Source of the DNA: Thermococcus sp.
GTDB lineage: Archaea; Methanobacteriota_B; Thermococci; Thermococcales; Thermococcaceae
Reading direction: 5' to 3'
Assembly: GCA_027062125.1 (NCBI GenBank)
Contig: JAMOTW010000204.1
Span: forward strand, 1-14,525
Length of the DNA: 14,525 nt
In this document: positions 5,057-12,358 of the stretch, in pieces
Layout of the letters: each line of letters opens with the position of its first letter
Position numbering within the stretch: the stretch's first letter is position 1
Notes under the pieces: model-generated
The model's input: only the letters and a program-made list of their open reading frames with translations
Told to the model about the DNA's origin: nothing
The model's database searches: none
Position numbers and translations under genes: made by a program

Positions 5057-6310
5057 TTAAACCTTGAGTTTCAGTTTGACAACCGTCTCCACGTGCGGCG
5101 TGTGGGGGAACATGTCGATTCCAACGGCTTCTTCCAGGGAGTACTTCTCGGAGAGGGCCCTGAGGTTGTCGGCGAGCGTCTTTGGATTACAGGAGACGTA
5201 AACGATGCTCCGCGGTTCATCTTTTAAGATTTTCCGAACCAGCTTGGGGTGGAGCCCGACCCTCGGCGGGTCAAGGACTACCGTGTCGTACTCGGCCAGG
5301 CTTTCAACGTCCCTGTCCTCCCCCACCTTGAAAACGGCCCCCACACCGTTGAGCTCGGCGTTCCTGTTGGCCATCTCAACTGCGAAGGGGTTGACCTCGA
5401 TGCCCTCAACGAAGAAGCCGCGCTTCGCCAGGTATATTCCGAAGGTTCCAACGCCGGAGTAGAGGTCGAGAACCCTCTCGCCGTCCACGAGCTTTGAAAC
5501 CTCCCTGACGAGGGCCACCGCCTGGTAGCTGTTGGTCTGGAAGAAGCTGTTGGGGTGGATCAGGTAGACGACGTCATCCAGCCTCTCCCTTATAAACTCC
5601 GACTTCCAGAAGCGCTCTATCTCGCCGTAGGAGACGTCGCTTTGGGTCCTGTTGACACTCCAGTATATCGAATCGGCGTAGTCGAAGTAGGAAGGGAAGT
5701 CCTCCGAGAGGGAACCCTCGGAGGTGACAAGGTTAACCATGAGCTCGCCCGTGAACTTGCCCTCGCGCATGACGATGTACCTCAAAAAGCCCTCGTTCTT
5801 CCCTATCTCGTAGAGGCTCGGCCTGTGGTCATCTATGAACTCCCTCAGCGAGCGCAGGACTCTCCTGCTGGTCTTCCCGAAAACCGGACACTCCTCGATG
5901 TCAACGGCGTCCCACCAGGTGCCCCTCCTCCTGAAGCCAATGCCCTTCGTCGAAATGACAACATCTATCCTGTTTCTATGCCCATAAATCACAGGAGAGG
6001 GTACTACCTCGACATCTATACCAAGAAGCGCCGAGAGTTTCCCAGCTTTGAACTCAACCTGCGCCTCGTAGGGCAGGTGCTGGAGGAGACAGCCGCCGCA
6101 GGTGCCAAAATAGGGACATCTGGGCTCGGTCCGTTTAGGTGAGGGTTTCACGACCTCGAAATCAACGGCTATTAGCTTTCTCTTTTTCCTTCTCCACTTC
6201 CTGACCTCAACGACGTCTCCGGGTGTGGTGAAGGGGACGAGGATTTCCCTCTTCCCCACCCTCACGACGCCCATGCCATCGAAGTCCAGTCTCTCGACGA
6301 TTCCCCGCAT
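5057..6310 (-). CDS. RNA m5U methyltransferase, TrmA/RumA family, probably tRNA (uracil-54-C5)
   Basis: The 417-residue protein transfers a methyl group from SAM to C5 of uridine. It resembles the P. abyssi tRNA U54 enzyme (PAB0719) more than its rRNA-modifying paralogue, as far as I recall. A short N-terminal TRAM-like region (residues 1-50) is followed by [4Fe-4S] ligands C65, C71, C74 and C141. The central region is followed by a Rossmann SAM domain with DLYSGVGTFG (282-291) and DPPR (347-350), the catalytic nucleophile C374 (VSCNP) and the general base E408 (HTPHVETV). All expected catalytic residues are present. The ATG at 6310 follows GGAGGAG, and a palindromic TATA box GTTTATAAAC lies near 6332-6341. 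It is divergent from the wHTH gene and upstream of lrpA on the same strand. An rRNA target remains possible. Confidence 0.88.
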   Translation of the reverse strand: MRGIVERLDFDGMGVVRVGKREILVPFTTPGDVVEVRKWRRKKRKLIAVDFEVVKPSPKRTEPRCPYFGTCGGCLLQHLPYEAQVEFKAGKLSALLGIDVEVVPSPVIYGHRNRIDVVISTKGIGFRRRGTWWDAVDIEECPVFGKTSRRVLRSLREFIDDHRPSLYEIGKNEGFLRYIVMREGKFTGELMVNLVTSEGSLSEDFPSYFDYADSIYWSVNRTQSDVSYGEIERFWKSEFIRERLDDVVYLIHPNSFFQTNSYQAVALVREVSKLVDGERVLDLYSGVGTFGIYLAKRGFFVEGIEVNPFAVEMANRNAELNGVGAVFKVGEDRDVESLAEYDTVVLDPPRVGLHPKLVRKILKDEPRSIVYVSCNPKTLADNLRALSEKYSLEEAVGIDMFPHTPHVETVVKLKLKV

Positions 6311-6330
6311 GCTCTCTCCTCCGGAGGGGA

Positions 6331-6344
6331 CGTTTATAAACCTG
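6331..6344 (-). promoter_or_regulatory. TATA element of the m5U methyltransferase
   Basis: The minus strand reads CAGGTTTATAAACG, containing the palindrome GTTTATAAAC, about 25 bp before the ATG at 6310. The short distance implies a very short leader, although a GGAGGAG sequence is present at 6317-6323. Confidence 0.55.
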
Positions 6345-6378
6345 CCCTTGGAGAAGTGCCAAATGTGTCCACGGAAGG

Positions 6379-6386
6379 TTTATTTA
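6379..6386 (+). promoter_or_regulatory. TATA element of the wHTH gene
   Basis: TTTATTTA, about 35 bp upstream of the start codon. Start of transcription is expected near 6408, giving a leader of about 12 nt in which only a weak GGTG could serve as a ribosome binding site. Confidence 0.5.
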
Positions 6387-6419
6387 GTTCGCCGACGTAA
6401 TCAGTAACGGTGCCGCTTG

Positions 6420-6635
6420 ATGTTCGGCAGGCGTAAGGATATCGTGTACAGGATCCTCGCCACCAAGAAGAGGGCCGTCGCCCTCCAGAAGCTGAGCGCC
6501 GAACTCGAAACGCCCGCACCTGCGGTGTTCAAAACCGTTAAGGAGCTCGAATCCGACGGTCTGGTCGAGGTCTTCTACGGCCAAGACAAGGCCGCCATAA
6601 TGGTCCGCGCCAAGACGATAGGCGATTACATCTAA
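6420..6635 (+). CDS. Small winged helix-turn-helix protein, 71 aa
   Basis: The product is a single, short winged-helix domain: helices in VYRILATKKRAVALQKLSAELE, a recognition-type helix in TPAPAVFKTVKELESDGLVEV, and a C-terminal strand pair (VEVFYGQDKAAIMVRA). It resembles the DNA-binding part of MarR/ArsR-like regulators but has no effector or dimerisation domain, and I cannot name a family. A start at ATG 6420 is preferred; the overlapping TTG at 6417 is possible. It is the first gene of a plus-strand pair with the MinD-like ATPase 54 bp downstream, and is divergent from the RNA methyltransferase. It may be a local regulator of the pair, or a partner of the ATPase in binding DNA. Composition resembles its neighbours. 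Confidence 0.8.
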   Translation: MFGRRKDIVYRILATKKRAVALQKLSAELETPAPAVFKTVKELESDGLVEVFYGQDKAAIMVRAKTIGDYI

Positions 6636-6689
6636 GCCCTTTCAATAATTTTTCTTGAATCCGGAGCGATAACGGGGAGGCCTTAGTCA

Positions 6690-7523
6690 GTGGTATCAGT
6701 TGTCATTACGGGGAGGGGTGGTGCAGGAAAGACCACCATGACCGCAAACTTGGGAACGTACTTCTCCAGGGTGGGCTACCGCTCCCTCGTCATAGACGGT
6801 GACCTCTACCTCCCGAAGCTGGCCTTCCACTTCGGCATATACAACCCCCAGTACAACCTCCACACCCTCCTGAAGAACCAGGACATGAGGGTGGTCGAAG
6901 CGGTCTATCACGACCCGAAGACCAGCGTAGATATCCTGCCCGGCAGCTCCAAGCTCTACGACGTCATCGACCTCGACCAGAGGAGGCTGGGGGACATAGT
7001 CAGGGAGATAGGGGCCCGCTACAACATTACGATAATCGACTCGCCGGTGGGGATACCCTTCGACACCATCTCCACCTTCCGCCTGGCCCAGTACCAGCTC
7101 ATCATCATCGAGATAGAACGCTGCCCGATACACTCCGTCCACAGGATGATAGAGAACGAGGTCATCAAACTGAAGTCCCTGGGGGATGCGTACGGCCTCA
7201 AGGTGGGTGTGATACTCAACAAGGTCAGGGAGTCCTCGGAGAGCGTGAACGACATAGTGGACTTCCTCGAGTACAGCGTCGAGGTCCCCGTGGTGGGGGT
7301 GGTACCCTTTGACCACAGGGTCCCCGAGGCCACCAACTACGGTAGACCGGTTCTCGACTACGCCCCCAGGACGGGAGCATCGAAGGCCATAGCCGAGGCG
7401 GGAGGAATACTGGACGAGTGGGTGTTCGGGAAGAAGGAAAAGAAGGGCCCGCTGGCCAGGCTCTACGAGGCGCTGTTAGCGCTCCTCCACAGGACTAACG
7501 TCCCTTCTCTCAAAAAGCTCTGA
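6690..7523 (+). CDS. MinD/ParA-like ATPase with altered deviant Walker A motif
   Basis: This 277-residue P-loop ATPase of the SIMIBI class (MinD/ParA/Mrp) has Walker A at residues 8-16 (GRGGAGKTT), the A' motif at VIDGDLYLPKL (D36, D38), Walker B at TIIDSPVG (D117) and a nucleotide-base segment LNKVRE (N177). A C-terminal amphipathic helix (about 254-268, PLARLYEALLALLHR), preceded by basic KKEKKG, resembles the membrane-targeting sequence of MinD. The signature lysine of the deviant Walker A motif (XKGGXXKT) is Arg9 here (codon AGG), while the P-loop lysine K14 is kept. The start is GTG at 6690 behind GGGGAGG (6674-6680). It follows a small wHTH gene on the same strand. Its last 48 bp overlap the convergent pyrE. 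A positioning or partition-like role at membrane or nucleoid is a guess; no MinC/MinE or ParB gene is nearby. Confidence 0.85.
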   Translation: MVSVVITGRGGAGKTTMTANLGTYFSRVGYRSLVIDGDLYLPKLAFHFGIYNPQYNLHTLLKNQDMRVVEAVYHDPKTSVDILPGSSKLYDVIDLDQRRLGDIVREIGARYNITIIDSPVGIPFDTISTFRLAQYQLIIIEIERCPIHSVHRMIENEVIKLKSLGDAYGLKVGVILNKVRESSESVNDIVDFLEYSVEVPVVGVVPFDHRVPEATNYGRPVLDYAPRTGASKAIAEAGGILDEWVFGKKEKKGPLARLYEALLALLHRTNVPSLKKL

Positions 7524-8036
7524 GACCGTGACCAGGGGGAGGAAGGTGTAACGCTCGCCTATCCTGTCCTTGGCTCCCTCCTCGCGGTCAACCACGACGC
7601 TTATAGCCGTTATCTTCGCCCCGAGCTTTTCAAGAACCTCCGCGGCCCTCAGCACGCTCCCGCCGGTCGTCGTCACGTCCTCAACGAGGAGGATTCTCTC
7701 GCCTGGCTTCACCTCACCTTCAATCTGGCTCCCCGTCCCATGACCCTTCGGCTTCTTCCGCACTATGACGAGGGGTTTTCCAGTTTCGAGCGCTAGGGCG
7801 GTGGCGATTGGAACCGCGCCGAGCTCAGGGCCGGCCACCCTGTCGAATTCCACGCCGGCCTTTCCGGCCTCCTCCGCCATGAGCCTGGCTATCAGCCTGA
7901 GAGCCCTTGGATTCGTGCTCAGCTTCTTGACGTTTATGTAGTAGTCGCTCTCCCTTCCGGAGGTCAGAACGAAACGTCCGAAGAGTACCGCGCCCTCTGA
8001 GAAGAAGGCCTCGATGAGTTCATCCTTCAGGTTCAT
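7476..8036 (-). CDS. pyrE: Orotate phosphoribosyltransferase
   Basis: PyrE joins orotate and PRPP to make orotidine-5'-phosphate in de novo pyrimidine synthesis. The 186-residue length is normal. The PRPP-binding loop is LVEDVTTTGGS (117-127). The mobile catalytic loop has RKKPKGHGTGSQIEGEV (93-109), and an N-terminal segment FGRFVLTSGRESDYYIN (19-35) is typical of the family. I chose ATG at 8036 (MNLKDELIEAFF), 6 nt after GAGGTG; longer starts would include leader sequence. A TATA element is near 8091-8101. The 3' end overlaps the convergent MinD-like gene by 48 bp, so the C-terminal tail (SELFERRDVSPVEER) is encoded opposite the ATPase tail. It is divergent from the first PrsW-like gene. 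Confidence 0.95.
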   Translation of the reverse strand: MNLKDELIEAFFSEGAVLFGRFVLTSGRESDYYINVKKLSTNPRALRLIARLMAEEAGKAGVEFDRVAGPELGAVPIATALALETGKPLVIVRKKPKGHGTGSQIEGEVKPGERILLVEDVTTTGGSVLRAAEVLEKLGAKITAISVVVDREEGAKDRIGERYTFLPLVTVSELFERRDVSPVEER

Positions 8037-8090
8037 CTTCAACACCTCAATGTCAATTCGCATTAGTTCCGTACGACGATTGGACAGGAA

Positions 8091-8120
8091 CTTTAAAAAA
8101 CTTGGCGGTAACGTTAATAA
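8091..8120. promoter_or_regulatory. Divergent promoters of pyrE (-) and the first PrsW-like gene (+)
   Basis: On the minus strand AGTTTTTTAAAG (about 8091-8102) serves pyrE, about 55 bp before its start. On the plus strand GTTAATAA (8113-8120) lies 23 bp before the ATG at 8143, so the PrsW-like message is probably leaderless. The two elements are only about 12 bp apart and may compete. Confidence 0.5.
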
Positions 8121-8142
8121 GGAGTAAAAGGGAACACCCTCC

Positions 8143-8859
8143 ATGCCCACCCCCGAAAGAGCAATCGAGTACTACTTTGCCATCATCTCGGTGCTGGGTA
8201 GTCTTGTGGTTCTGCTGGGCATCAAGTACACCCTCCGGAGATGGCGCTCCTTCCCCGAAACGGGATGGGTTCCCCAGGCTATCGCGATGGGAATCCTCGG
8301 ACTGGTTCTGGCGTCATTCATCGAGCTACCGGCGATGCTCCTCAAGGCCTGGGTCGCGCTCGCGTTCCTGGCAGGCATGGCCGAGGAGGGCGTTAAGCTC
8401 CTCCCCCTGAAGTTCTTCGAGGGCCTCGACGGCTGGGCCAGGTGGAAGCTCGTCGTGGGGGCAGGCTTCTTCCTCGGGCTTATAGAGGGAATATTCTACA
8501 CGGTGGGAATATTCGTCCTCGGCCAGGAGTGGTACCTGGTCATAGTCCGGCTAGTCCTCATAGGCCTCCACACGATCTGGGCGGTCATATCCGTTGGTTT
8601 CCTGCTCGGGGAAAGCGGGCCAAGGCGCTTTACAGGTCTGGTGTTCTCGATGGCGGCTCACGCACTCTACGACCTCCCCTCACTGGCGGTCCTTCAGGGT
8701 TATTCCGGGAACACCGTGGCTTACCTGGCAGGCCTGTCTACGGGGTTTCTCCTAGTCACCCCATTGATGGTGAGAAAGGCGACGGAAGTTGCCTCGGTGC
8801 TCTCACCTCCACTGGGCGAGGAGGCCCCTGGAACGCCCACTCCAGAGGAAAAGTTTTAA
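8143..8859 (+). CDS. PrsW-like glutamic-type intramembrane protease homologue, copy 1
   Basis: This 238-residue membrane protein has about seven hydrophobic segments (roughly 11-28, 44-61, 66-80, 103-122, 131-153, 164-180, 192-210). The four conserved positions of the PrsW family, part of the CAAX-protease superfamily, can be seen: EExxK as E81, E82 and K85; E115 in LGLIEG; H143 in LIGLHTIW; and HxxxD as H173/D177 in AAHALYD. PrsW in Bacillus cleaves an anti-sigma factor within the membrane. Archaea lack that target, so the substrate here is unknown. A soluble tail rich in Pro and Glu (about 220-238) ends the protein. The ATG at 8143 lies 23 bp after a TATA-like element, suggesting a leaderless message. 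A diverged paralogue follows 32 bp downstream. Confidence 0.8.
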   Translation: MPTPERAIEYYFAIISVLGSLVVLLGIKYTLRRWRSFPETGWVPQAIAMGILGLVLASFIELPAMLLKAWVALAFLAGMAEEGVKLLPLKFFEGLDGWARWKLVVGAGFFLGLIEGIFYTVGIFVLGQEWYLVIVRLVLIGLHTIWAVISVGFLLGESGPRRFTGLVFSMAAHALYDLPSLAVLQGYSGNTVAYLAGLSTGFLLVTPLMVRKATEVASVLSPPLGEEAPGTPTPEEKF

Positions 8860-8888
8860 AATACCATCTTGCTAAGTTAATCGGTGGT
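8848..8888 (+). promoter_or_regulatory. Possible promoter and RBS of the second PrsW-like gene
   Basis: AAAGTTTTAAAATA overlaps the stop codon of copy 1 and resembles a TATA box. GGTGG (8884-8888) precedes the ATG at 8892. The second gene could be expressed from here, from the upstream promoter, or both. Confidence 0.4.
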
Positions 8889-8891
8889 TCC

Positions 8892-9626
8892 ATGATAGAG
8901 GTAATGGCTCTCGTGGTATACGTCACAGCGGTCGTTGTGGTGGGGATAAAGCTCTACTTCCGGGCCGACGAGTGGCTGGCCAAGGTGGACAGGGTTCTAC
9001 CGGAGACCAGTACAGGGAAAGCAGCAGTCTACGCCGTTCTGGCCATGCTTACGGCGGGTGTCCTTGAGGTTGCCGTGATGTACGCCCTCGGGGACTCCCA
9101 GCTTCTCCTGGCCATAGCGCTCCCATTGGGGGTGGGTTTAATCGAAGAGGGTGCAAAGCTCATTCCCTATTTCCTCAAAGGGGGAGACACGCTCCGCCGC
9201 TGGAGGTTCACCATCAAGGTGGCCCTGGTATTCGCCATCGCAGAGGCCCTCCTGTACGGCATCGTGATGTTAGCCTCCGGAAACCTGCTGGGTGCGGCCC
9301 TTAGGGTAATAGTCGTTATGTTCCACGTCACGTTCACCGCCATAGCCCTGGCCTCGGCCCTCAGGGGCTCTCCAATTGGTGGATACCTGAAGGCTTCCAT
9401 CCTTCACGGACTCTATGATGCCCCGATCTTCAGCATTCTCACCGAGAACACTGTATTGATCGTCCTAATGACACTGCTGGGTTTTGGGGCGGTGGTCTAC
9501 ACCTACCTCCAGGTCGACGACGCCTTTGGAACCGTCCACAGATTTGGCGAACGGGCCATAGAGGAGAGGAAGAAGAAAGCCAAGGAGTTCTGGGAGGAGA
9601 GGGGGATAGAGATAACGTGGAGTTGA
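8892..9626 (+). CDS. PrsW-like glutamic-type intramembrane protease homologue, copy 2
   Basis: A second membrane protein of 244 residues with the same motif order as its neighbour: EExxK at E85, E86, K89 (LIEEGAKLIPYF), FxxxE at F114/E118, H145 in VVMFHVTF and HxxxD at H172/D176 (LHGLYDAP). Hydrophobic segments lie near 4-20, 44-64, 70-92, 108-127, 135-157, 165-180 and 186-206. Outside the motifs the two copies differ strongly, so the duplication is old or they were recruited separately. The C-terminal tail (about 207-244) is a charged helix (ERAIEERKKKAKEFWEERG), unlike the Pro/Glu tail of copy 1. ATG at 8892 was chosen for its GGTGG site and because the protein begins in a membrane segment. 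The in-frame extension up to 8442 is the shadow of copy 1. It ends 2 bp before the convergent ligase gene stop. Confidence 0.8.
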   Translation: MIEVMALVVYVTAVVVVGIKLYFRADEWLAKVDRVLPETSTGKAAVYAVLAMLTAGVLEVAVMYALGDSQLLLAIALPLGVGLIEEGAKLIPYFLKGGDTLRRWRFTIKVALVFAIAEALLYGIVMLASGNLLGAALRVIVVMFHVTFTAIALASALRGSPIGGYLKASILHGLYDAPIFSILTENTVLIVLMTLLGFGAVVYTYLQVDDAFGTVHRFGERAIEERKKKAKEFWEERGIEITWS

Positions 9627-9628
9627 GG

Positions 9629-11317
9629 CTACCTCTTCGCCTTGAACCTCTCCTGGAACTCGTAGAGCTGAGCCACCCTCTCTATCGTGTCGGCCTCCTC
9701 CGGGCTTTTATCTTCCCTTAAAGCAACGTAGCGCGGGAAGCGCAGTGCAAAGCCGCTCCTGTACTTGGGGCTCCTCTGTATCTCCTGATACGTAACCTCT
9801 ATGACCACCTTCGGCTCTATCTCGACGTATTTGCCCTCCTCCCTGACTATCAGGGGCTTCAGCATCTTTGTGAACTCGGCCAAATCCTCGTCCGTGAAGC
9901 CGCTCCCGACCTTTCCGACCGGGACGAACTCGCCGCTGTGGGGATCAAAGGCCGCAACCAGGAAGGAGCCGAGGAGGTGTGCGCGCCTTCCTTCGCCCCA
10001 CTCGGCACCGATTATGACGAGATCAAGATTTTCCATCGTCGGCTTGACCTTGAGCCACTTCTTTCCGCGGTTGCCTGGCTCGTAGACGGAATCCAAGCGC
10101 TTGGCCATGACCCCCTCGTGCCCCAGCTCCAGGGCCTTCTCGTAGAACTCCTGGGCCTCGTCGGCGCTGTCAGTTACCAGCTGGACGGCGAGCTTTATCT
10201 TTTCGCTCTCGTTAACGGTCTCCTCAAGCCTCTTCCTCCTCTCGGAGAAAGGCAGGTTGATGAGGGCCTCACCGTCGACGTAGAGGACGTCGAAGAGGTT
10301 CAGCTCCAGCGGGATTTTCTCCATCATCTCGTCGATGTTGTACTTCCTCCTGAAGCGCCTCAGCACGTACTGGAAGGGCCTGGGCTTTCCTTCCTCGCCC
10401 ACGGCAACGAGCTCGCCCTCCACGATGGCCGTCTCGGGCTTTACGCTCTCCAGGACGGCATCAACAACCTCCGGGATGGACTTCGTGACGTTCTCCAGCC
10501 TGCGGGAGTATATAACGACCCTATCGCCGTCTTTGTGAACCTGAACGCGTGCGCCATCGTACTTTATCTCGAACGCAGCCTTTCCGCCCATCTCTACCAA
10601 AGCTTCCTTCACGTTGGCCGCGTTCTGAGCGAGCATCGGCCTTATGGGCTTGCCCACCTGGATTCTGACCTTTGAGAGGCCTTCGTTGCCCTCGAGCTTG
10701 GCCACCCTCGCGACGTAACCGAAGTCGCTCGTGAGCATGTAGGCCCTCTCGACCAGCTCGGCCTTAACTTTGAAGGCCTCCGCTAGGGCATCCCTGAGGA
10801 TGCCCTCGGCAACGCCGGTCCTCATCGTCCCGAGTACGGTTCTCGCCAGGTACTTGCCCTCCTCAGGCTGGGCATCCATGAAGACGTTGGCAAGATACTT
10901 CATCTTCCTGTCCTGGCTCCTCTCGCCGCTCGCCTCGGCAACCCTCACGAAGGTGTCGTAGACGCGCTTAACCGTGAGCGGCTGGGAGAAGAAGCTCTTC
11001 TGCTTCCTCTTCTTCAAAGCCAGTGCGATGCTCTCACCGAGGTCGCCGGTGTCCTTAACGGAGTCCTCTATCTCCCTCTCGGAAACCCCCGTGGCCATTG
11101 AGACGGCCTTGATAAGGAGCTTCTCGCCAACGCCAAGCTCGCGCTCGTCCCAGTCGGGGAAGACCTTTCCGAGAATGAGGTACGGTATTATCTCGAGGAG
11201 CTCATCGGGGGTTCTCTTCAGAAAATCGGCGACGAACTTGGTTTTTAATGTCTTTAGCGTGGTTTTTTCAAGTCTCCTGTAGAGGTCGGCTAACTCCACG
11301 TACTTCATATCACCCAT
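9629..11317 (-). CDS. lig: ATP-dependent DNA ligase
   Basis: It seals nicks in DNA replication and repair through an enzyme-AMP intermediate. The 562 residues match the T. kodakarensis ligase as I recall it, nearly position by position. An N-terminal DNA-binding domain covers about 1-220 (ELADLYRRLEKTTLKTLKTKF...). The adenylation domain has motif I EIKYDGAR with catalytic K252, later motifs including IVEGELVAVG, GHEGVMAKRLDS and KKWLKVKP, and a C-terminal OB-fold. I chose ATG at 11317 (MGDMKYVELAD); it agrees with the known N-terminus and follows GGTGGTGAG closely. An in-frame GTG at 11326 and an ATG at 11308 are less likely. Only 39 bp separate it from pantoate kinase upstream, but a TATA-like CCTTTTAT (about 11349-11356) may give it its own promoter. 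It converges with the PrsW-like pair. Confidence 0.96.
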   Translation of the reverse strand: MGDMKYVELADLYRRLEKTTLKTLKTKFVADFLKRTPDELLEIIPYLILGKVFPDWDERELGVGEKLLIKAVSMATGVSEREIEDSVKDTGDLGESIALALKKRKQKSFFSQPLTVKRVYDTFVRVAEASGERSQDRKMKYLANVFMDAQPEEGKYLARTVLGTMRTGVAEGILRDALAEAFKVKAELVERAYMLTSDFGYVARVAKLEGNEGLSKVRIQVGKPIRPMLAQNAANVKEALVEMGGKAAFEIKYDGARVQVHKDGDRVVIYSRRLENVTKSIPEVVDAVLESVKPETAIVEGELVAVGEEGKPRPFQYVLRRFRRKYNIDEMMEKIPLELNLFDVLYVDGEALINLPFSERRKRLEETVNESEKIKLAVQLVTDSADEAQEFYEKALELGHEGVMAKRLDSVYEPGNRGKKWLKVKPTMENLDLVIIGAEWGEGRRAHLLGSFLVAAFDPHSGEFVPVGKVGSGFTDEDLAEFTKMLKPLIVREEGKYVEIEPKVVIEVTYQEIQRSPKYRSGFALRFPRYVALREDKSPEEADTIERVAQLYEFQERFKAKR

Positions 11318-11356
11318 TCTCACCACCGGAAAAAATACGGCGAGGGGGATAAAAGG

Positions 11357-12259
11357 TTAGCTCACCCACCTGCCAACCTTCGGCCTGCCCTCGTGGATTC
11401 CGGTCACGTCGTAGGGCAGGTTGAGGTCGGAGAGGAGGGTTATGGCGTTCTTCACCTCGCCCTCCCTGAGAAGGGCGAAGAGACCCCTTCCAAGCATTAT
11501 CATGGAGCTGGGGGTGGAAATAACTTTGTCCAGTTCCCTCGCCAGTTCCAGGAGTTCTCCGCTAAGGAGGCCCGTTTTCTCGGCGAATTCCCTCGCCAGA
11601 ACCATCATCCTTTCCGGACTCGGCTCCCGGAGGAGCTTCTCGAGCGCCTCCCTCCCCTCGCGCTCTATGACCTTCACAACGTCGCCGTCCAGGACTTCCC
11701 TCGTTGATAGCCTTCCAAGGGGGACGACGAGGACTTTGTAGTCCTCAAAGAAGAGGTTATCGACGACGCCGTAGCCCGGGCCGCCTGCTTTGATGCGAAG
11801 CTCTATTCCCCCGGCGAGCTGTGCCACAACGTCCCCGAGGCCGCCCCTGTTGAGGACCTCGTGCCTGTGGGCTACCCGAGCGGCTTTGAGCCACGTCCCG
11901 CCGAAGGCATAGCTAAGGGCCAGAGCCGTTCCCAGCGCTCCCCCTGCGCTGTTGCCGAAGCCGTGGCCGTTGGGGAAGTCGAAGTACTGCCATATCTCAA
12001 CCTCGCCGAGGAAATCCTCCGGAACGAGTTCATCCGCAACGGAATATGTTATTACCGCCTTGTCCTTCTTCACCGGCTCCCCGTTGAAGGCCACGTGTAT
12101 GTGCCTCTCAAGAGTTCCGGTTTCGATGCTCGCGAAGACGGTGGTTCCCTTTGACAGGTTCACACCTGCCCCGAGGGAGCCGGCCCTGAGCGGGTCATCG
12201 TGAAAGACCGGGACGAAGAAGGCCGTTATATGAGCCGGAATGAATGCCCTGACGAGCAA
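11357..12259 (-). CDS. Pantoate kinase (archaeal CoA biosynthesis)
   Basis: It phosphorylates pantoate to 4-phosphopantoate with ATP, the first archaeal-specific step of CoA synthesis; phosphopantothenate synthetase then adds beta-alanine. The protein has 300 residues and a GHMP-kinase fold. The N-terminal AFIPAHITAFFVP is characteristic of the family and the glycine-rich ATP loop is FPNGHGFGNSAGGALGT (about 95-111). GGLGDVVAQLAGGIELR and the C-terminal STPSSMIMLGRGLFAL are further family segments. The start is TTG at 12259: GGAGGTGA lies 4 nt upstream and MLVRAFIPAHITAFF is the expected N-terminus. No ATG is near it. A TATA box GGTTTTAAAAGC lies at 12291-12302. The ligase gene follows 39 bp downstream, possibly cotranscribed. 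Confidence 0.93.
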   Translation of the reverse strand: MLVRAFIPAHITAFFVPVFHDDPLRAGSLGAGVNLSKGTTVFASIETGTLERHIHVAFNGEPVKKDKAVITYSVADELVPEDFLGEVEIWQYFDFPNGHGFGNSAGGALGTALALSYAFGGTWLKAARVAHRHEVLNRGGLGDVVAQLAGGIELRIKAGGPGYGVVDNLFFEDYKVLVVPLGRLSTREVLDGDVVKVIEREGREALEKLLREPSPERMMVLAREFAEKTGLLSGELLELARELDKVISTPSSMIMLGRGLFALLREGEVKNAITLLSDLNLPYDVTGIHEGRPKVGRWVS

Positions 12260-12302
12260 TCTCTCACCTCCAGGGAAAATGGCGGGGAGAGCTTTTAAAA
12301 CC
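12260..12302 (-). promoter_or_regulatory. Pantoate kinase promoter and RBS deciding a TTG start
   Basis: The minus strand has TATA-like GGTTTTAAAAGC (12291-12302), placing transcription start near 12270. GGAGGTGA (about 12264-12271) directly precedes TTG at 12259. The strong ribosome binding site and the lack of an alternative ATG make the rare TTG start convincing. Confidence 0.7.
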
Positions 12303-12315
12303 TTTCAAGGGCGCT

Positions 12316-12354
12316 CAAAAAAGCACGCGGAAATTGGAAAATGGAAAAGAAAAG
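12316..12354 (-). terminator. T-rich terminator of the NhaC-type antiporter gene
   Basis: The minus strand after the stop codon carries TTTTCTTTTCCATTTT (12338-12353) and a further TTTTTT run (12317-12322), a good archaeal termination tract lying just before the pantoate kinase promoter. Confidence 0.6.
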
Positions 12355-12358
12355 AGGC

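Noticed and set aside
8442..8891. Long in-frame extension upstream of the second PrsW-like gene
   Set aside because: It lies in another frame inside the first PrsW-like gene, has Arg/Gly/Pro-rich shadow composition, and a good start with GGTGG exists at 8892.
9938..10675. 245-aa plus-strand frame antisense to the DNA ligase
   Set aside because: Frame opposite a highly conserved gene with Leu/Val/Gly-rich shadow composition, no promoter or ribosome binding site, and no recognisable motif.
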